DNA of 64,000 nucleotides from Hydra vulgaris (GCF_038396675.1 NC_088927.1:34165001-34229000); one strand, 5' to 3'. Counted from the first letter of the stretch, positions 11,126-22,885 are shown. A program made the numbers and translations. The notes: generated from the letters alone by a model not told the origin.

Positions 11126-12015
11126 GACTATTGTAATTGTAAAAATTAAATACAATTACGCATTACAATACAATAATATTGTATTCTAATATTACAGAAA
11201 CAATAAAAAAATTTTAGTATTGTATTGCTGTGATGAAAAATAATTACAATAAGTATTGTATTGTTTTTTTTTCTAACAATACAATAAAATTCGAGAACTA
11301 TTGTATTGTATCGTTTTAATGATATAAAATTACAATAACGATTGTATTGTTTTGATGAAAACAATTACAATAACTATTGTAGTGTATTACTTTACATTAA
11401 AGTAGAAAAGCTAACGAATTTATATTCATCTCTGACGATCTTTTCTTTTTGCTACTTTTTATTTACGGATTTGCAATATATTGAAAATTTTATTTTTTAC
11501 ATATTTAGATTTCGCATCACCTATCTTGTTATGTATTTCTAAGCTCTGGCCGTAAAATATTGCCTGTCTGATGATAGCCTTACTATTATGAAAAATAATA
11601 TTCATAAATTATTTTATTCAGCCCTTTTATTTTTTCCTCTTGATTTTAATGCTGCAAAGGAACTTAAAATATATACGAAAATTAACTTTAGTAACACAAA
11701 CAGTTAAACATAATAATTCTTCTTAAATAAAAATGTTAATGTCTTTTATTACAATAACAATATATTGTTATTGTATTACAAAGACGAATTACAATACAAT
11801 ATTTATTGTTATTGTAGTGGGTCATTACAATACACTTTTTTTTCAGATATTGTTATTGTTTTATAAAGATGAATTGCAATACAATATCTATTGTTATTGT
11901 ATTACAGAATTACAATAGTTGTAAATCACAAGTATTGTTATTGTTTCTAAATTAAGTTAATACAATAACAATAATTATTGTTACTGTTATTATTTTCATT
12001 ACAATTACAATAGTC
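11126..12015. mobile_element. Low-complexity element with 15-bp TIRs, nested in transposon 1
   Basis: Perfect terminal repeats gactattgtaattgt at 11126-11140 and inverted at 12001-12015. The 890-bp interior is rich in degenerate tacaataacaat/attgttattgt units on both sides and is bidirectionally repetitive. No coding capacity that I trust; the short frames at 11146-11364 and 11733-11918 are translations of the repeat. Confidence 0.65.
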
Positions 12016-12017
12016 AA

Positions 12018-12061
12018 TTCGCTCAGCACATTCAATAGAGTTATTGAATGTGCTGAGCGAA
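12018..12061. repeat. Perfect 20-bp inverted repeat over the transposase start
   Basis: ttcgctcagcacattcaata (12018-12037) and its exact complement (12042-12061) are separated by 4 bases. The right arm is coding sequence of the transposase relic; the left arm is a short inverted duplication of it at the edge of the nested element. Confidence 0.9.
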
Positions 12062-12820
12062 ATGGCGATTGGGTGACTCTGGCGCAATCTTTAGGTGTCA
12101 AATATAAGACAGCATATAATTGGGTCCGCAGCGGAAATTTAAATTTCATTGGAAGAGATGGTTTAGAACCAAAGAAATTAACCAACAATCAAATTGAAGA
12201 AACACTAACATGGATTGAAAGTGACTGTCAGTTGATATAGGTGGCCATTAAAACAAAGATATTAAGACAATTTAATATTAGCGTCAGCACAACCACAATT
12301 GCCAATTACCTTAAAGGCAGGCTATTTTCATTTAAAAAAGGTGCAAACATACATCTGATTGCAGCTATATCATCAACAAATGTCGTCATGATGTAAACTT
12401 GCAGAGGATCATTTAAAGCAGATTCTTGTAACAAGTGAATATTGGCTTTGTTTAACCAGTGGGTTACATTCGGGAATCGTTTAGAGGATTTGGTCGTCGT
12501 AACAGACAATGCTCCATGTCACACTCGTTTGAAAAGGGTGTTTAAAAAATTCTCCAGCTCCGTTGTAACGTTTAGGACCCTACGGTCCAATGTTAAACCC
12601 AATAGAAACAGTCTGGTCTAAAATTAAAAGTAAATTTTAAAATGCGATTTGTATTCTATCTGTATTCAGTGCTGAGGTTGTGCAACAATGAATACAGTAT
12701 TTGGAAAGAATTAGTACTGCGGCAAAAAATAAAATAATAGAAGGTAATTATGCACGTGTTGCTCAACATATTGCGAAGCATTACGCAACAGTTTTAAATA
12801 TGGAAGATGCCCAAGTTTAA
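12040..12820 (+). pseudogene. IS630/Tc1-like (DDE_3-type) transposase, copy 1, internally deleted
   Basis: The start region reads VIECAERNGDWVTLAQSLGV then TAYNWVRSGN, an HTH. After an in-frame stop comes VSTTTIANYLKGRLFSFKK. The block that should carry the first catalytic Asp (present in copy 2 as WLDEINFN) is missing, and the sequence jumps to NIHLIAAISSTNVV. The second Asp region LVVVTDNAPCHTRL is kept, but the third acidic region is frameshifted. The C-terminus ends NYARVAQHIAKHYATVLNME. A dead copy of the transposase of transposon 1. Confidence 0.75.
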
Positions 12821-13479
12821 CTGTGTTTTAACTGAATATTACAATGATTTGGTAATGATTTCATTACAATGAGATGTTTAACTGAATATTACAATGACTT
12901 TTAACGACATTATTTATATTCAATTTAAATCTTTATATTTTTTTGTAAATAAATTATTTGTGTTTTATTTATTATTGATCTGATTTCTCAAATGAATTTT
13001 TCACAAACAAACAAAAAAAAAAAAAAGTAACCTTTTTTCCAGTTACCGCTAAATGTTTTTTTCATCACTTTTTTATTTTATTGATAAAATATTATTATTT
13101 ATTCTAAACCAACCAATATAGCCACCTTGGCTAAATTAGGATCCAACCTTAAGTCACAAGGTAAACTAAGGCAACAAAATGAAAAATACAAAGAAATTCT
13201 TTCTGATAATCTATATTATAAACTTTTCTCAATTATAACTTTTATCTTCTCAACTATATATGAAAGTTATAAATAAGGAATCTTATGATTCCTTATTTAC
13301 AACTTTCATGTTCTAAATTACATCTTACGTTTCTCAATTAAAACTTTCGTCTTATCAATTACATCTTACGTTTCTTAATTACAAATTTCAAGTTCTCAAC
13401 TACATCTTGAAAAGCTGAAGTCATATCTAGATCTTGAAAAGGTGAAGCCATATCTAGATAATTCAATTGCACTAAACTA

Positions 13480-15045
13480 CAGCTTTTCAAGATGCAATTG
13501 AGAACTTGAAAGTTGTAATTAGGAAAAGTAAGATGTAACTGAGAAATACAACATGTAATTTAGAAATTGCAGTTTGTAATTAAGAAACGCAACATATAAT
13601 TAGGAAATTTTAAAATGTAATTGAGAAACCCAACATGTAAATAAGAAATCGCAACATGTAATTAGAAAAACAAAAGTTGTAATTAAAAAATTGTAATATG
13701 TAAACGAGAATACATTATTTGTATGCTTAAAGGTCATTATAAAAGATCTTCTTGAACAAACATTTAAATAAGTTAATAATATCAAATTTAGCACTTGTAT
13801 GCACCAGCAATACAGTAATTCAGTAATGGAATTGAAAGATCGTTGTGTTATTTGTCAATGCACAACGAACAGAAAGTCTGTTATTAAATTTAATCCGTTC
13901 AAGTATTTATCTCACCAAATTTTTTTACATCCACTTGTCCAATTTGTTGACATGAAATACATATAGGTGAACAAGTTGAAAAAAACATAACGCTTTATCT
14001 TTATCGAATGATAGATGAAGAGTTATTGAATGTGCTGAGCGAAATGACAGTTGGGTGACTCTGGCGTGATTTTAAACTCAAAAAATTGACTGAGGAAACG
14101 CTAACATGGATTAAAACGCTAACATGGATTGAAAGTGAAAGTTATTTGACATTGGTGGCTTTCAAAATAAAAGTATTAGGACATTTTAACATAAGCGTCA
14201 GCATGACAACAATCACCAATTACCTCAAAGGCAGATTGTTTTCATTAAGAAAAAAGCACAAGGAGTCTTCTACAATAAACAGTAACTAAAACAAACAAAA
14301 AAGAGCTGAATATGTTGGGAACATCAACGAACACATCACAAATGGTCATCAGATAGTTTGGTTGGATGAAATAAATTTTAACCTTTTTTGTAGAAAAATG
14401 CAAACAGGAAAGAAAAATAATAATGAAAATACATGCTTAATAAGGTACAAGCATACATTTGATTGCAGCTATATCAACAGCAAATCTCGCAAAGGCTCAT
14501 TTAATTTAAATTCTTGTAACGAGTGGATGCCGGCTGTGTTTTACCAATAGGTTACATCCGGGTATTGTTTAGTTGATTTGGTTGTCGTAACAGACAATGC
14601 TCCGTATCACGCTCGTTTGGAAAGGGTATTTGAAAATTCATCAGCTCAGTTGTTATGTTTAGGACCTTACAATCCAATATTAAACCCAGTGGAAACTATC
14701 TGGTCCAAAATAACAATTAACGTTAAAAATGTGATTCGCATCCACTTGTATTCGATGCTGAGATTATGGAACAACAAATGCTGTATTTACAAAGTTACTG
14801 TAGCAAAAAAATTAAATTGTTACTGTAGCAAAAAATGCAATAATGGGAGGTGATTATACACGCGCTGTACAAAATACAACCACGCATTGTGGAAAGATTT
14901 TAAATATGGAAGACGTCCAAGTTGGTGTTTAACTGAATATTGTGATTTTTATGAAGTTGTTAAAATTCTATTTAAATTTTATATTTTTATGTAAATAAAT
15001 TGTTTGTGTTTAATTCATTATTCTTCTGAAACCTCAATCTCAAAA
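13480..15045 (+). mobile_element. IS630/Tc1-like transposon 2, right end lost
   Basis: Starts with the same cagcttttcaagatgcaatt end preceded by TA. About 240 bases of the subrepeat-rich TIR match 10865-11110 closely. No inverted right end is found: comparison with copy B places the right boundary just before actcgttaatgg (15045). So it lacks the right TIR. It encloses the second transposase relic. Confidence 0.7.
14022..14930 (+). pseudogene. IS630/Tc1-like (DDE_3-type) transposase, copy 2
   Basis: The N-terminal HTH is mostly deleted. The frame then carries LTWIESESYLTLVAFKIKVL, VSMTTITNYLKGRLFSLRKK, the first catalytic block VWLDEINFNLFCRKMQ, the second LVVVTDNAPYHARL and the third LNPVETIWSK. 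By my count 32 residues separate the second Asp from the Glu (DD32E as read). Two stops (about 14287, about 14548) and loss of the true C-terminal frame after about 14760 show inactivation. Together with copy 1 nearly the whole domain order of the family can be seen. Confidence 0.75.
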
Positions 15046-15340
15046 CTCGTTAATGGAGGATTATGCAAACTTTTATTTAAAACTAATGAAAATCTTATTT
15101 TTTAAACTGGCGAATAGTTCTTGTAAATAAGATTTATTTATTTGTATAAAATGAAAATTAATACTTGTAGTAAAATAAATTTACTTTTATAAATTAACGA
15201 GTAAGTAATATTTGAATTTTGATAATTTACTTATATAAATTGACGAATAATACTTAAACATAAATTTGCATGTTCAAATAATTAAAAAGATTTATTTAAA
15301 GTTTTAATAAGTTAAATTAAAACTTTCATAATTAAAGTTG

Positions 15341-15549
15341 GGGATCGTCCATAAAGTACGTACGATCGGATGGGGAAGGCTCTGCAAATGACGTATATGA
15401 GATGAAGGGCAGTGGGTAAATTATAAAAGTAAGGAGACACTAAACTTAAAAAAATAATTTAAAATATTGGGTAAGTAGGTAAAAAGCGTAGGTATTTTTA
15501 GGGAGATGGAGGGTACTCAAAAAAGCGTACTTACTTTATGGACGATCCC
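15341..15549. mobile_element. PIF/Harbinger-type MITE, copy 1 (in copy A)
   Basis: The TIR gggatcgtccataaagtac is present at both ends, inverted. The same 200-bp element occurs at 60644-60841 and, more diverged, at 16768-17037. Flanks are TTG on the left and TTA on the right; the other two copies have matching TTA/TTA and TTG/TTG, which gives a 3-bp TTR duplication typical of PIF/Harbinger. Confidence 0.75.
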
Positions 15550-15794
15550 TTAACAAATAAGTAAGTTGTAAACAAGCGTCGCCGTCATACAGCACTCGTC
15601 AATAACTTTGATGATTTGCTTTTACGTCAAAGTACTACCGATAAAAAAAACTGCATTATGATACATTTTAGTTAGCACTTTGTCTAAACGTTTCCCATTT
15701 TCAATGCAGTAGTGTTAACTTGGATGTTGTTGTGGTAAAGTAGTTACACTGGCTCTTAAATCTTTTTACTTCTACTTACAGTCTAGATAAAAAG

Positions 15795-16258
15795 CCAAAG
15801 GCGCAGTCAGGATTTTTTGGTGTTTGGCCCAAACATGGGGCAAACTCTAAATTTAGATATTTATACTTACGTTAAATAAGGATAAGTTGCATAAAATTGC
15901 AATGGCTGGAGCCTGGAAACAAAAAAGCTCCATAGTTTTTGCCCCCACCGTTCCCAAAACGTTAGAGCAACAAGTTGATAAAGTATTTTTTTACTGTTTT
16001 TGACTAGAGTTAATATAGAGCTATATAAGTTATATAAACTATATTATATTAAAATATATTTAAAACAAAACAAAAAAAATGCAAAATAAAAAATGTTTAT
16101 ACGCAGCCTTCTTCATCAAATTCAACGTACATCAACTAGAGTTATATTCATCAATAAATTTTAAGTATCGTAGTATCTCTCAGCGTTCAAAAATTTTGAC
16201 TATTTAAAGTTTGTAACCTACTCAAATTGAAGGGGGCGTTCAAACTTTGTAAGGTCAT
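15795..16258 (+). repeat. Dispersed repeat (ggggcaaactc family) with half-palindrome tail
   Basis: Contains tggggcaaactctaaat, caatggctggagcctggaaa and, further on, atacgcagccttcttcatca. Related copies lie at 19370-19565 (inverted), 59603-59830 and 61150-61480. The end (16170-16258) matches one arm and the centre of the palindromic element at 61472-61653 but lacks the second arm. Confidence 0.75.
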
Positions 16259-16736
16259 TTGTATCTGTTTATATTTTTAATTCACCATTCTTCTACTCCG
16301 TCTCTTTCATTTATGCATTAGCATATTCTGATATTTCCATAACACATATATTCTGCAAGTATAAAGATATTTCCGTTACACATATATTTTGCAAGTATGA
16401 GTATTAAATTAAAACATTATATGAAATCACTAAAGTAATAAACAATATCTTATTAAAATGTAATTGAGAAAACGAAGGTTGTTGTTAAAAAAATAATGTC
16501 AAAGGCAGATATAGAATTATTTTAGTATTTGAGCTATGTACTTATAGGTATGTTCAAGCATTTGTGCGTTGATACATATGTCGTATAAGTATCAACGATT
16601 AAAGCATAGAAACAAAAACATCATGAAAATTATGCATTACCCTCTCCCCCCCCTCCCCCTAAAAAATTATTTATAGTTTTTAAGTTTCTCAATATTTTCC
16701 TCGTATTTTGACGGGTGAAGCCTAAAATTTGGAGCA
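16259..16736. other. AT-rich DNA, C-rich tract
   Basis: No gene. Two near-identical gatatttccRt..acacatatattYtgcaagtat segments (16330-16400) form a short direct repeat, and a C-rich tract (ccctctccccccc) lies at about 16640. Confidence 0.5.
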
Positions 16737-16767
16737 TTTTTGCTCTCCTAATAAGCGCAATATTTTG

Positions 16768-17037
16768 GGGGTTGTCAATAAAGTTCGTTCGCTTTTATTT
16801 CAACCTTTCCCCCCTTCCCTCCCCCCCCCCCCCCGCTTTCCCCTCCGCATTTTGCTATGCGCTATTTTGAGTACCCTCCACTTCCCTAGAAGTACCTACG
16901 CTTTTAATCTACCTACCCAACATTTTATGATATTTTTTCTAACTTAGCGCCTTCTTAGTTTTATAATTAAAATCTCATAAACGCTTTTTGCAGGCCCCTT
17001 CTCCCCACCCGAGCGTAAGTACTTTATGGACGATCCC
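16768..17037. mobile_element. PIF/Harbinger-type MITE, copy 2, in a duplicated flank
   Basis: The left end ggggttgtcaataaagttcg and right end gtaagtactttatggacgat match the family at 15341. It has TTG on both sides. The about 28 bases before it (ttgctctcctaataagcgca) are repeated immediately after it (ttgctctcctaataggtgca), so it sits at a junction of a short tandem duplication. A poly-C stretch lies inside. Confidence 0.75.
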
Positions 17038-17065
17038 TTGCTCTCCTAATAGGTGCAATGTTGCA

Positions 17066-17826
17066 AAATATAGAGTGAAATGAGACCAATAAAATGGCTG
17101 AAAAAAATTTTTTTTTAATTTAATTTTTTTTACAGGAAAAAAGTTTTTTTGAAATAGTAGAAAATTTTGCGCTACATTTAAATACATACAAATCAAATGG
17201 GAATTTTTCTTACTTTTTTAAGCAACTTTATGTAATTGAAGAAAAAAAAAGTTTCATTCTACCCTTACATTCTGGTAAAATGAAATATTTCAATGGGTAA
17301 TAAAACACTCAGTTCAAAAAAGCAACCAACAATAACAATTGAAATAACAACAGATTGATAACTAAAAAGTTTATTATTGTGAATCAGTTGTACGTTAATA
17401 GATTTCGGAGGTTGAGTTGTGTTATCACTAGTGCGGCACTTTTGGTACAATAAAAATAAATGTTATTTACTTATCTCCATGTCAGGCATGTTTGATTAAG
17501 TCAAACCTTGCATTTTGATTTTTTGTACTGATACCACTTGCTATTTGACACGACATCTTTCATCCATCCGGATGAAATGTTGCATAAACAGCATCGTCTG
17601 GACACTTGCTCTTCGGTGTATGGTTTCTCTTCTTTTCTTTTTTTTTAGCGTGCAAGTTTTTTAGGTGTATTTTATGTTAGAAAAGTTTTTTTTACAGATA
17701 ATTGATATAAAATTTAAAATGATTCAAAATCAATAATAGGTTTATACGAATAATTTATGGAGATACAATAAAATTTACCATTTTACCATTCAAGTTGAAA
17801 TAAAAAGTTTCATTATAATAAAATGA
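17066..17826. other. AT-rich DNA without recognisable genes
   Basis: Short minus-strand frames (17265-17450) show no recognisable motif. Nothing else was seen. Confidence 0.5.
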
Positions 17827-17828
17827 AA

Positions 17829-17905
17829 GAAAAAAAATTAATTGCAACTTCCGATCTCTAGATTCTGAAGCTAGCAATCTAACCACTGTACCATGGCTGT
17901 TTGAC
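17829..17905 (-). mobile_element. tRNA-like SINE head, degenerate
   Basis: The minus strand reads cagccatggtacagtggtta followed by gattgctagcttcagaatct, which resembles an A-box region and anticodon arm. The expected B-box (ggttcgaatcc) is decayed to ggaagttgcaatt. The first bases match the SINE at 19815 (gcagccgtggtgcagcggta). It is too degenerate to be a tRNA gene. Confidence 0.4.
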
Positions 17906-18299
17906 TTTAGTTGTCTTCACAACTAACATATTAATACTATTTATTGCTAGCAAGTTAACATATAGCAAATACAAAGAAAAAGAAGAGAAGATTTTGACGG
18001 CAAACACAATAAAGGAAAGTGAAATTAAAGAGAAATTAACTCGTTGTTGAGCTTAAAAACGAGAGAAAATGCATTATGTTTACAAAATGGAAAGACCAAA
18101 ATTATTAATGAAAAAATTTCAAAGTCTCAGAACACAAAGTATCAAAGAACACAAACTGTAAAGTTTGCTTTACATTACTGATATAACCATGTCAAAAAAA
18201 AAACGAAACATTTATCTAACGACAAATATCATTTTAAGAATTTATTTATTTTGTCATTAAAAAAAAATACAATGCCGTTTTATATAAATAAAATTTACC
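17906..18299. other. AT-rich DNA without recognisable genes
   Basis: Nothing beyond scattered A/T-rich runs was seen between the SINE head and the LINE 3' end. Confidence 0.5.
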
Positions 18300-19035
18300 T
18301 GACCAGGGCTAAAAGAAGACAATGTTTGCCTTATCACTACGACGTGCTTTCATCAGCAAGCGTGTACAATCATTAAAATGTAAACATAAAATTACTTTGT
18401 ACCATATAAAAAATAAATACAAATTTTACAAGTATGTTAAGATCAGTAACTATCTATAATCAAAAGAAAATCGTAAAAAAAAAAGATAAAAAATAAATAA
18501 ATAAATAATAATAATAACTACACCTAAAATTAAAAATAAGTTAATAGGAGAATTTAAGGAAAATTTAAATTAAGTTGTTAAAAAAGTTAAATTAAGTTGT
18601 TAAAAAATAAAAAAAAATCTAAAAAAGAATTTAATTCATTAACACCGTTAAGAAGTTTTTGTTTGAATTTTTGTTTGAATAGAGAAAGTGAAGAACAATT
18701 TTTCAGCTGGTTATTTAATAAAGTGTTCCATAATTTAGGACCTCTGATGGCAATAGAAAATTTAGTAACCAAATAGTGCATTTTAGGTTGCTGATAATTG
18801 TAATTTGAAAATCTTGTAGGGTACTCGTGGTTAATTTTTATTGAAAAGTGTATTAAATATTATGGGAGTTACTTTATTATGAAATTTGTACATAAATATA
18901 AGAATTTGATAAAGGTTCAACTAAAAGACATTAAGCATATGATGATTTTTAAATAGTTCTTTAGAATGTGTAAAACGGTCTGCACCTGAAATAATTCTGA
19001 CAGCGTGTTTTCATCTACTAAGCAATTTTTTAACT
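18300..19035 (-). pseudogene. LINE 3' end (post-RT region), truncated
   Basis: Reading leftward from about 19035, the decayed frame gives VRIISGADRFTHSKELFKNH, a stop, then INHEYPTRFSNYNYQQPKMH and IRGPKLWNTLLNNQLKNCSS, ending in LSLFKQKFKQKLL. The RGPKLWN...LKNCSSLSLFK pattern is the characteristic C-terminus of CR1/L2-like non-LTR retrotransposon ORF2 proteins. The reverse transcriptase itself is absent, so it is a 5'-truncated insertion. A 3' UTR of about 280 bp with an A-rich stretch (18475-18520 on the plus strand as aaat/aata runs) follows. Confidence 0.7.
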
Positions 19036-19188
19036 TTACTTACATTAGAGCTTTACTTACATTACAAGAAAATAAACAAAAAACCGCAATTTGCCATTCA
19101 TCCGCATTAAACCTTTCATTAAAACAGCTACTTTTGAAAGAATTCTACATTTGGCGAGGATGAATAACCTGCTATTCGCAGAAGCGGA

Positions 19189-19345
19189 TTTTAAGTTTTA
19201 TAATATCTCTCAGCGTTCAAAAATTATGACCATAAAAAATTTGTAACCCACTCAAATTGAGGGGTTTCAAACTTTATATGATCATAATTTTTTGAACGCT
19301 GAAATGTTTTACAATGAAATTTAAAATTTTATTGATGAATATAAG
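19189..19345. mobile_element. Palindromic (snap-back) MITE
   Basis: Left arm tctctcagcgttcaaaaatt; right arm aattttttgaacgctgaaat, with caaattgagggg at the centre. Outer parts (ttaagttttataat / attttattgatgaatataag) are related to the longer copy at 61472-61653. Confidence 0.7.
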
Positions 19346-19369
19346 TCTAATAAGAATAATAAAAAAAAT

Positions 19370-19565
19370 ATTTTATCAATTTCTTGCTCTCACGTTTGGG
19401 GCAGGGACGGCTAAAATTTTGGGGTTTTTTGTTCCCAGACTCCGATCATTGCAATTTTTTGCTAAGCATTCTTATTTGACATAAGTATAAACATATAAAT
19501 GTTTGAAGTTTGTTGCATATCTGGAATTTAGCTCGAAGACCGAAAAATACTGGATCCGCCCCTGG
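19370..19565 (-). repeat. Dispersed repeat ending aggggcggatccag, inverted copy
   Basis: Complement of the family at 59603-59830: it contains gggacggctaaaattttggg and ends gactggatccgcccctgg-like (tactggatccgcccctgg) at about 19563. The aggggcggatccag terminus resembles a transposon TIR. Confidence 0.75.
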
Positions 19566-19814
19566 CTATTTGTAACAGTTCTTCAAGCTCAGGTATGAGC
19601 TTGAAGAACTGTTACATTATGCTCAACTGTTACATTAGCTCATTAATGGTATAATGTACGATGTTCAAGGAATGTAAAACTTGTGAGCTAATGTTGTTTG
19701 ATATATGCGCACTGCGTAAAACATGCAACTTTGTAAATGGATTTCTTTTTTTGAAAACGTTATTTTAAAAAAGTACTGAAAATAAATGAAATAAATAAAA
19801 ATGATAGAACTACC

Positions 19815-20004
19815 AAGCAGCCGTGGTGCAGCGGTAGCACACTTGCCTCAGAAACAAAGGATCCGTGGTTCAAACCCCACCTCAGGGCAAGTTTTGCGAC
19901 ATCGGTAAGGAAGGAGGCCTAAACTTCCTATCCGCGGTGCTCTGTGATTAAACCGTTAGGACTTCTCCGGGGCACCTAAAAAAAATAAAAATAAAAATAA
20001 TAAT
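19815..20004 (+). mobile_element. tRNA-derived SINE, copy 1
   Basis: The head gcagccgtggtgcagcggta, then gcacacttgcctcag and the B-box-like ggttcaaaccccacc, forms a tRNA-like module with Pol III A and B boxes. A body follows (gacatcggtaaggaaggagg ... gttaggacttctccggggca) and then an A-rich (aaaat)n tail. The 7 bases aactacc flank it (19808-19814 and 20005-20011), which supports target-primed retrotransposition. The body is shared with 41493-41666. Confidence 0.85.
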
Positions 20005-20186
20005 AACTACCCGAAGTGATTCAAAAAAGCAATCGCTAACTAATAAATAAAGAGTACTCGCCAAAACAATGAAATAGAAAGCATTGTGAATCAGATATAA
20101 TTAACCAATTAATTAAGACTCCTTTGAAAAGTCAAGCAAAATTGTATAAAATACTTTAAACCTAACTTTTGATAAAACGGATATTG

Positions 20187-20268
20187 GTATTATACTCATA
20201 TATACCTGAATTATACTCATATATACCTGAATTATACTCATATATACCTGAATTATGCTCATATATAT
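20187..20268. repeat. 21-bp tandem repeat, about 3.8 copies
   Basis: The unit attatactcatatatacctga is repeated head to tail; the last copy is diverged. The in-frame peptide (ELYSYIP)n is a by-product of a unit length divisible by 3. Confidence 0.9.
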
Positions 20269-20269
20269 C

Positions 20270-21150
20270 CATGTATGTTAAAGTAAAATTAAAGGTTATT
20301 ATTATTATTTTTTTTCAGCGTGGTCTAAAACAATGCCTTAAGGTTGTTGTAACACAACTAACGCTCGTTTATTGAGCGTTTAAACTTTTGATTTGGCGCG
20401 AGTTTGTTAATATTTGCGCTCAACTAGTATAAAAAGTTGCTTTAGAAATTATTAGACCTTCTATAGATTTTATACTTCCATAGATTTTATACTTCTAAAG
20501 TAATTTTTCTATAAAATAAATATAAAGAAAAAGACACACGTAGAACAATTGAATTTGTAGAACAATTGAATTGACATTATAGAAATAATTAAAAAAAAAA
20601 ATTTCGTGTTATAAAAAATAAATTTTCTTTTGTTAATCTAATTTATTAACTAATTCCAGTTATGGATTTAGAATTTTTAGGAAAGTTGAGTTTACATTTA
20701 AAAAAAGCACACTTTAAATTTTTTTTTCGTACATGTTGTCAAATAAAGATGACGTGGTAAATAATTACGGTGATTAGAGTTACTATCCAAATTTTAAGTT
20801 TCAGAACAAGATTCCATTAGTTAGACCTTTGGATATTAAATCCAAGAATATCTTATTTCTATTTCAAGAAAATTGTATACATGTCTGCTGTTTTTTTGAT
20901 ATTTGTTTCCGTCAACATTATTTAAATTTGTTTGAAAATCCTTTAAATATTTTTTAAAAGGATTTTCAAACAAGTTCCAAATTATATGAAAAAAACATAA
21001 ATTGATAAATTTAATATTCTTTTTATTTATTGTTAAAATATGCACATAATAATAATACAGAAAAAAATAGAAAAATTTTTTTTTTAAAATAAGCAAGCTT
21101 GAGCTTGAAATAAAAACAAAAAAATTTTAAACTAGGTTCTGCAACTTTAT
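20270..21150. other. AT-rich DNA; hairpin at 20928-20973
   Basis: No gene. A hairpin ttgtttgaaaatccttt / aaaaggattttcaaacaa lies at 20928-20973, and a short direct repeat tagattttatacttc at about 20463-20500. Confidence 0.55.
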
Positions 21151-21169
21151 GTGCAAAAGAACTCTTCGC

Positions 21170-22885
21170 TTTTTATATATCGTTTTGGGAGACAAGGTTC
21201 AGAAAGCCACGAACTGCAACTTGATTTTTCTCGAGTTTTCCATAAAACTTGCATATCTGGCTTTTCATTTTCGAAAAACTTTGGGTACTTTTTGCACTTT
21301 TTTTTGGCTTTCTTAGCAGGAGTTTCTACTTCTGCAGCTGCAATTTCAACATATGTTCGTTTTAATAGTTTTGCGTCTTCGTCTTCTCCTAACTGGTTTC
21401 ACCAAGCTTCTTCTTTAAATGCTTGACCAGCCACTGTTCTGACATTTCTGGCTTTTTTTGCAGGATGCTTGTAAGCATTTTGGAATTGAAATCGCTTCAA
21501 GAGAGCTCTTTCAAGACTAATTTTTACACGAGTCGCCAATTCTTCTTGAGAAGTTAAATTTAAGGTTGAAATTGAAGTTGGAGTTGCAGGCGGAATTAAG
21601 GTTTGTGTTTGTTGAGCAGTTTGAGGCAAAGAACTTGGACTGCGTGGTGATTTAATAACTGCTGATGATGTTATTAAGGTTTAATTAAAAGTTTGACGAA
21701 TTTGTAATTTTGGTTTGTTAATGTTTTCTTGATTTAATGGATAGAGCCCAGTGTTTTCAAAACTAGCAATAATTTAAGTATGATTGTAAGCTTTGTTGCT
21801 TCAATGCAACTGTGCAAAGAGACTTGGGGAAAATTTTTTGCCAAAATCACTTTCAGCATAAAATTTACTTAAAATATCACGTCCAAACATCTTTATCATG
21901 GACTAATACATCAAAATTAGGAGGCTGCAGAACGTGAGATGAATGAGCGGGAATGCAAATTGTTGTTAGTGTTATACTGTTATCTTTACACTTTAAGGCT
22001 ACACTTAATGACACGTGTGTGCTGTAGCCATTCAAAAGTAAAATATGTTGACCACCAATTTCGGATTGAGGAACAAACATTTCATCGAGCCACTGCAAAA
22101 ACTGATTACTTTCCATCCAACCATATGGTGATGTTGTGTAAAGTGTGTTTGGTGAACCTTCTTTAATCCAATCATCATAGAATCAATTCTTTGATTGGAA
22201 AACAACAAAAGGCGGTAGAAGGAATCCGTCACCATTAACGCAATTAAGACAGTGTAGTTTATTTTTTCGTTATTTCCAGTTAATACTAGTTGACACTTTG
22301 CACCTCTTCTGGTAATTACTTTTGCATCGTCTTTGTCACCATTGAAACTAGTTTCATTATAACTCCACAAATGCATGGCTTTATTAAAATCTATTTTTGC
22401 TAAATCAAAATGTTTTTTTCAAAACATCAAAATAACGGGCAATAATTTATGGTGTGCATGACCCTGCTCTCAAAGATGCAATGTTTGTAGCTGTTCTTTT
22501 GCTTAGTTCTGAGTGCTATCGACTCATAAATCTTTTGTATCATTTGCGACCAGGCATTCCATTTTAGAACAAACACGTTTCATAATTTTCAATTAAAAAG
22601 TCTCTCACTAAACTTTGAACTTCATCTAATCGTCTACCAAAGCCCCAATCGCCAAGCATCTGAAAAAGGTGAACTAAGGTTAACTAAATAAAAGGGCTCA
22701 ACTTTGTTGTATTGCCACTACCAACTACTAAAGCCTTATTTGATTTTCGGTCAGATAACATTGATTTTGATGCAGTAGAATTAAGCGGCGGCTCTTAAGC
22801 TCAACTCACCATTTCCAATCTTATCCAATGCGCTTTTTATTGTCTCATCGGTGTAAGGCTTCTCGTTTGTTTTATTTTTTGACAT
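21170..22885 (-). pseudogene. pogo/Tigger-like (psq-HTH, DDE_1) transposase relic
   Basis: Reading leftward from an ATG at 22885: MSKNKTNEKPYTDETIKSAL then DKIGNGELSLRAAA, a pipsqueak-type HTH. A decayed CENP-B-like region follows (MLGDWGFGRRLDEVQSLVRD). The DDE domain includes LWSYNETSFNGDKDDAKVIT (22376 region; the first acidic position is occupied by Asn-Glu rather than Asp-Glu) and HILLLNGYSTHVSLSVALKC (Asn where Asp is usual), then HVLQPPNFDVLVHDKD. So two of the usual catalytic Asp codons appear altered, and several frameshifts are present. The C-terminal frames (21629-21170) are Lys-rich: KARNVRTVAGQAFKEEAW, PAKKAKKKCKKYPKF. Ends of the element were not fixed. Confidence 0.75.

Larger units (their letters stand above)
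10865..13417 (+). mobile_element. IS630/Tc1-like transposon 1, long subrepeat-rich TIRs
   Basis: Ends are cagcttttcaagat at 10865 and its inverse atcttgaaaagctg finishing at 13417. Both ends extend inward as about 250 bp of a degenerate unit (about 20-25 bp, ttgtaattgagaaacgYaa type), so the TIRs are long and internally repetitive. Both flanks read AA, while the matching empty site in copy B (60316-60318) reads cTA, consistent with a 2-bp TA-type duplication plus substitution. The interior holds a nested low-complexity MITE (11126-12015) and a broken transposase (12040-12820). Confidence 0.7.

Noticed and set aside
12306-12509. Minus-strand protein with IMTTFVDDIAAI
   Set aside because: Antisense of the IS630-like transposase relic; the sense strand carries the DNAP motif.
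19815-20004. Genuine tRNA gene
   Set aside because: A/B boxes are present, but the acceptor stem does not close, a SINE body and A-rich tail follow, and a target duplication flanks the whole unit. The same applies to 41493 and 17829.
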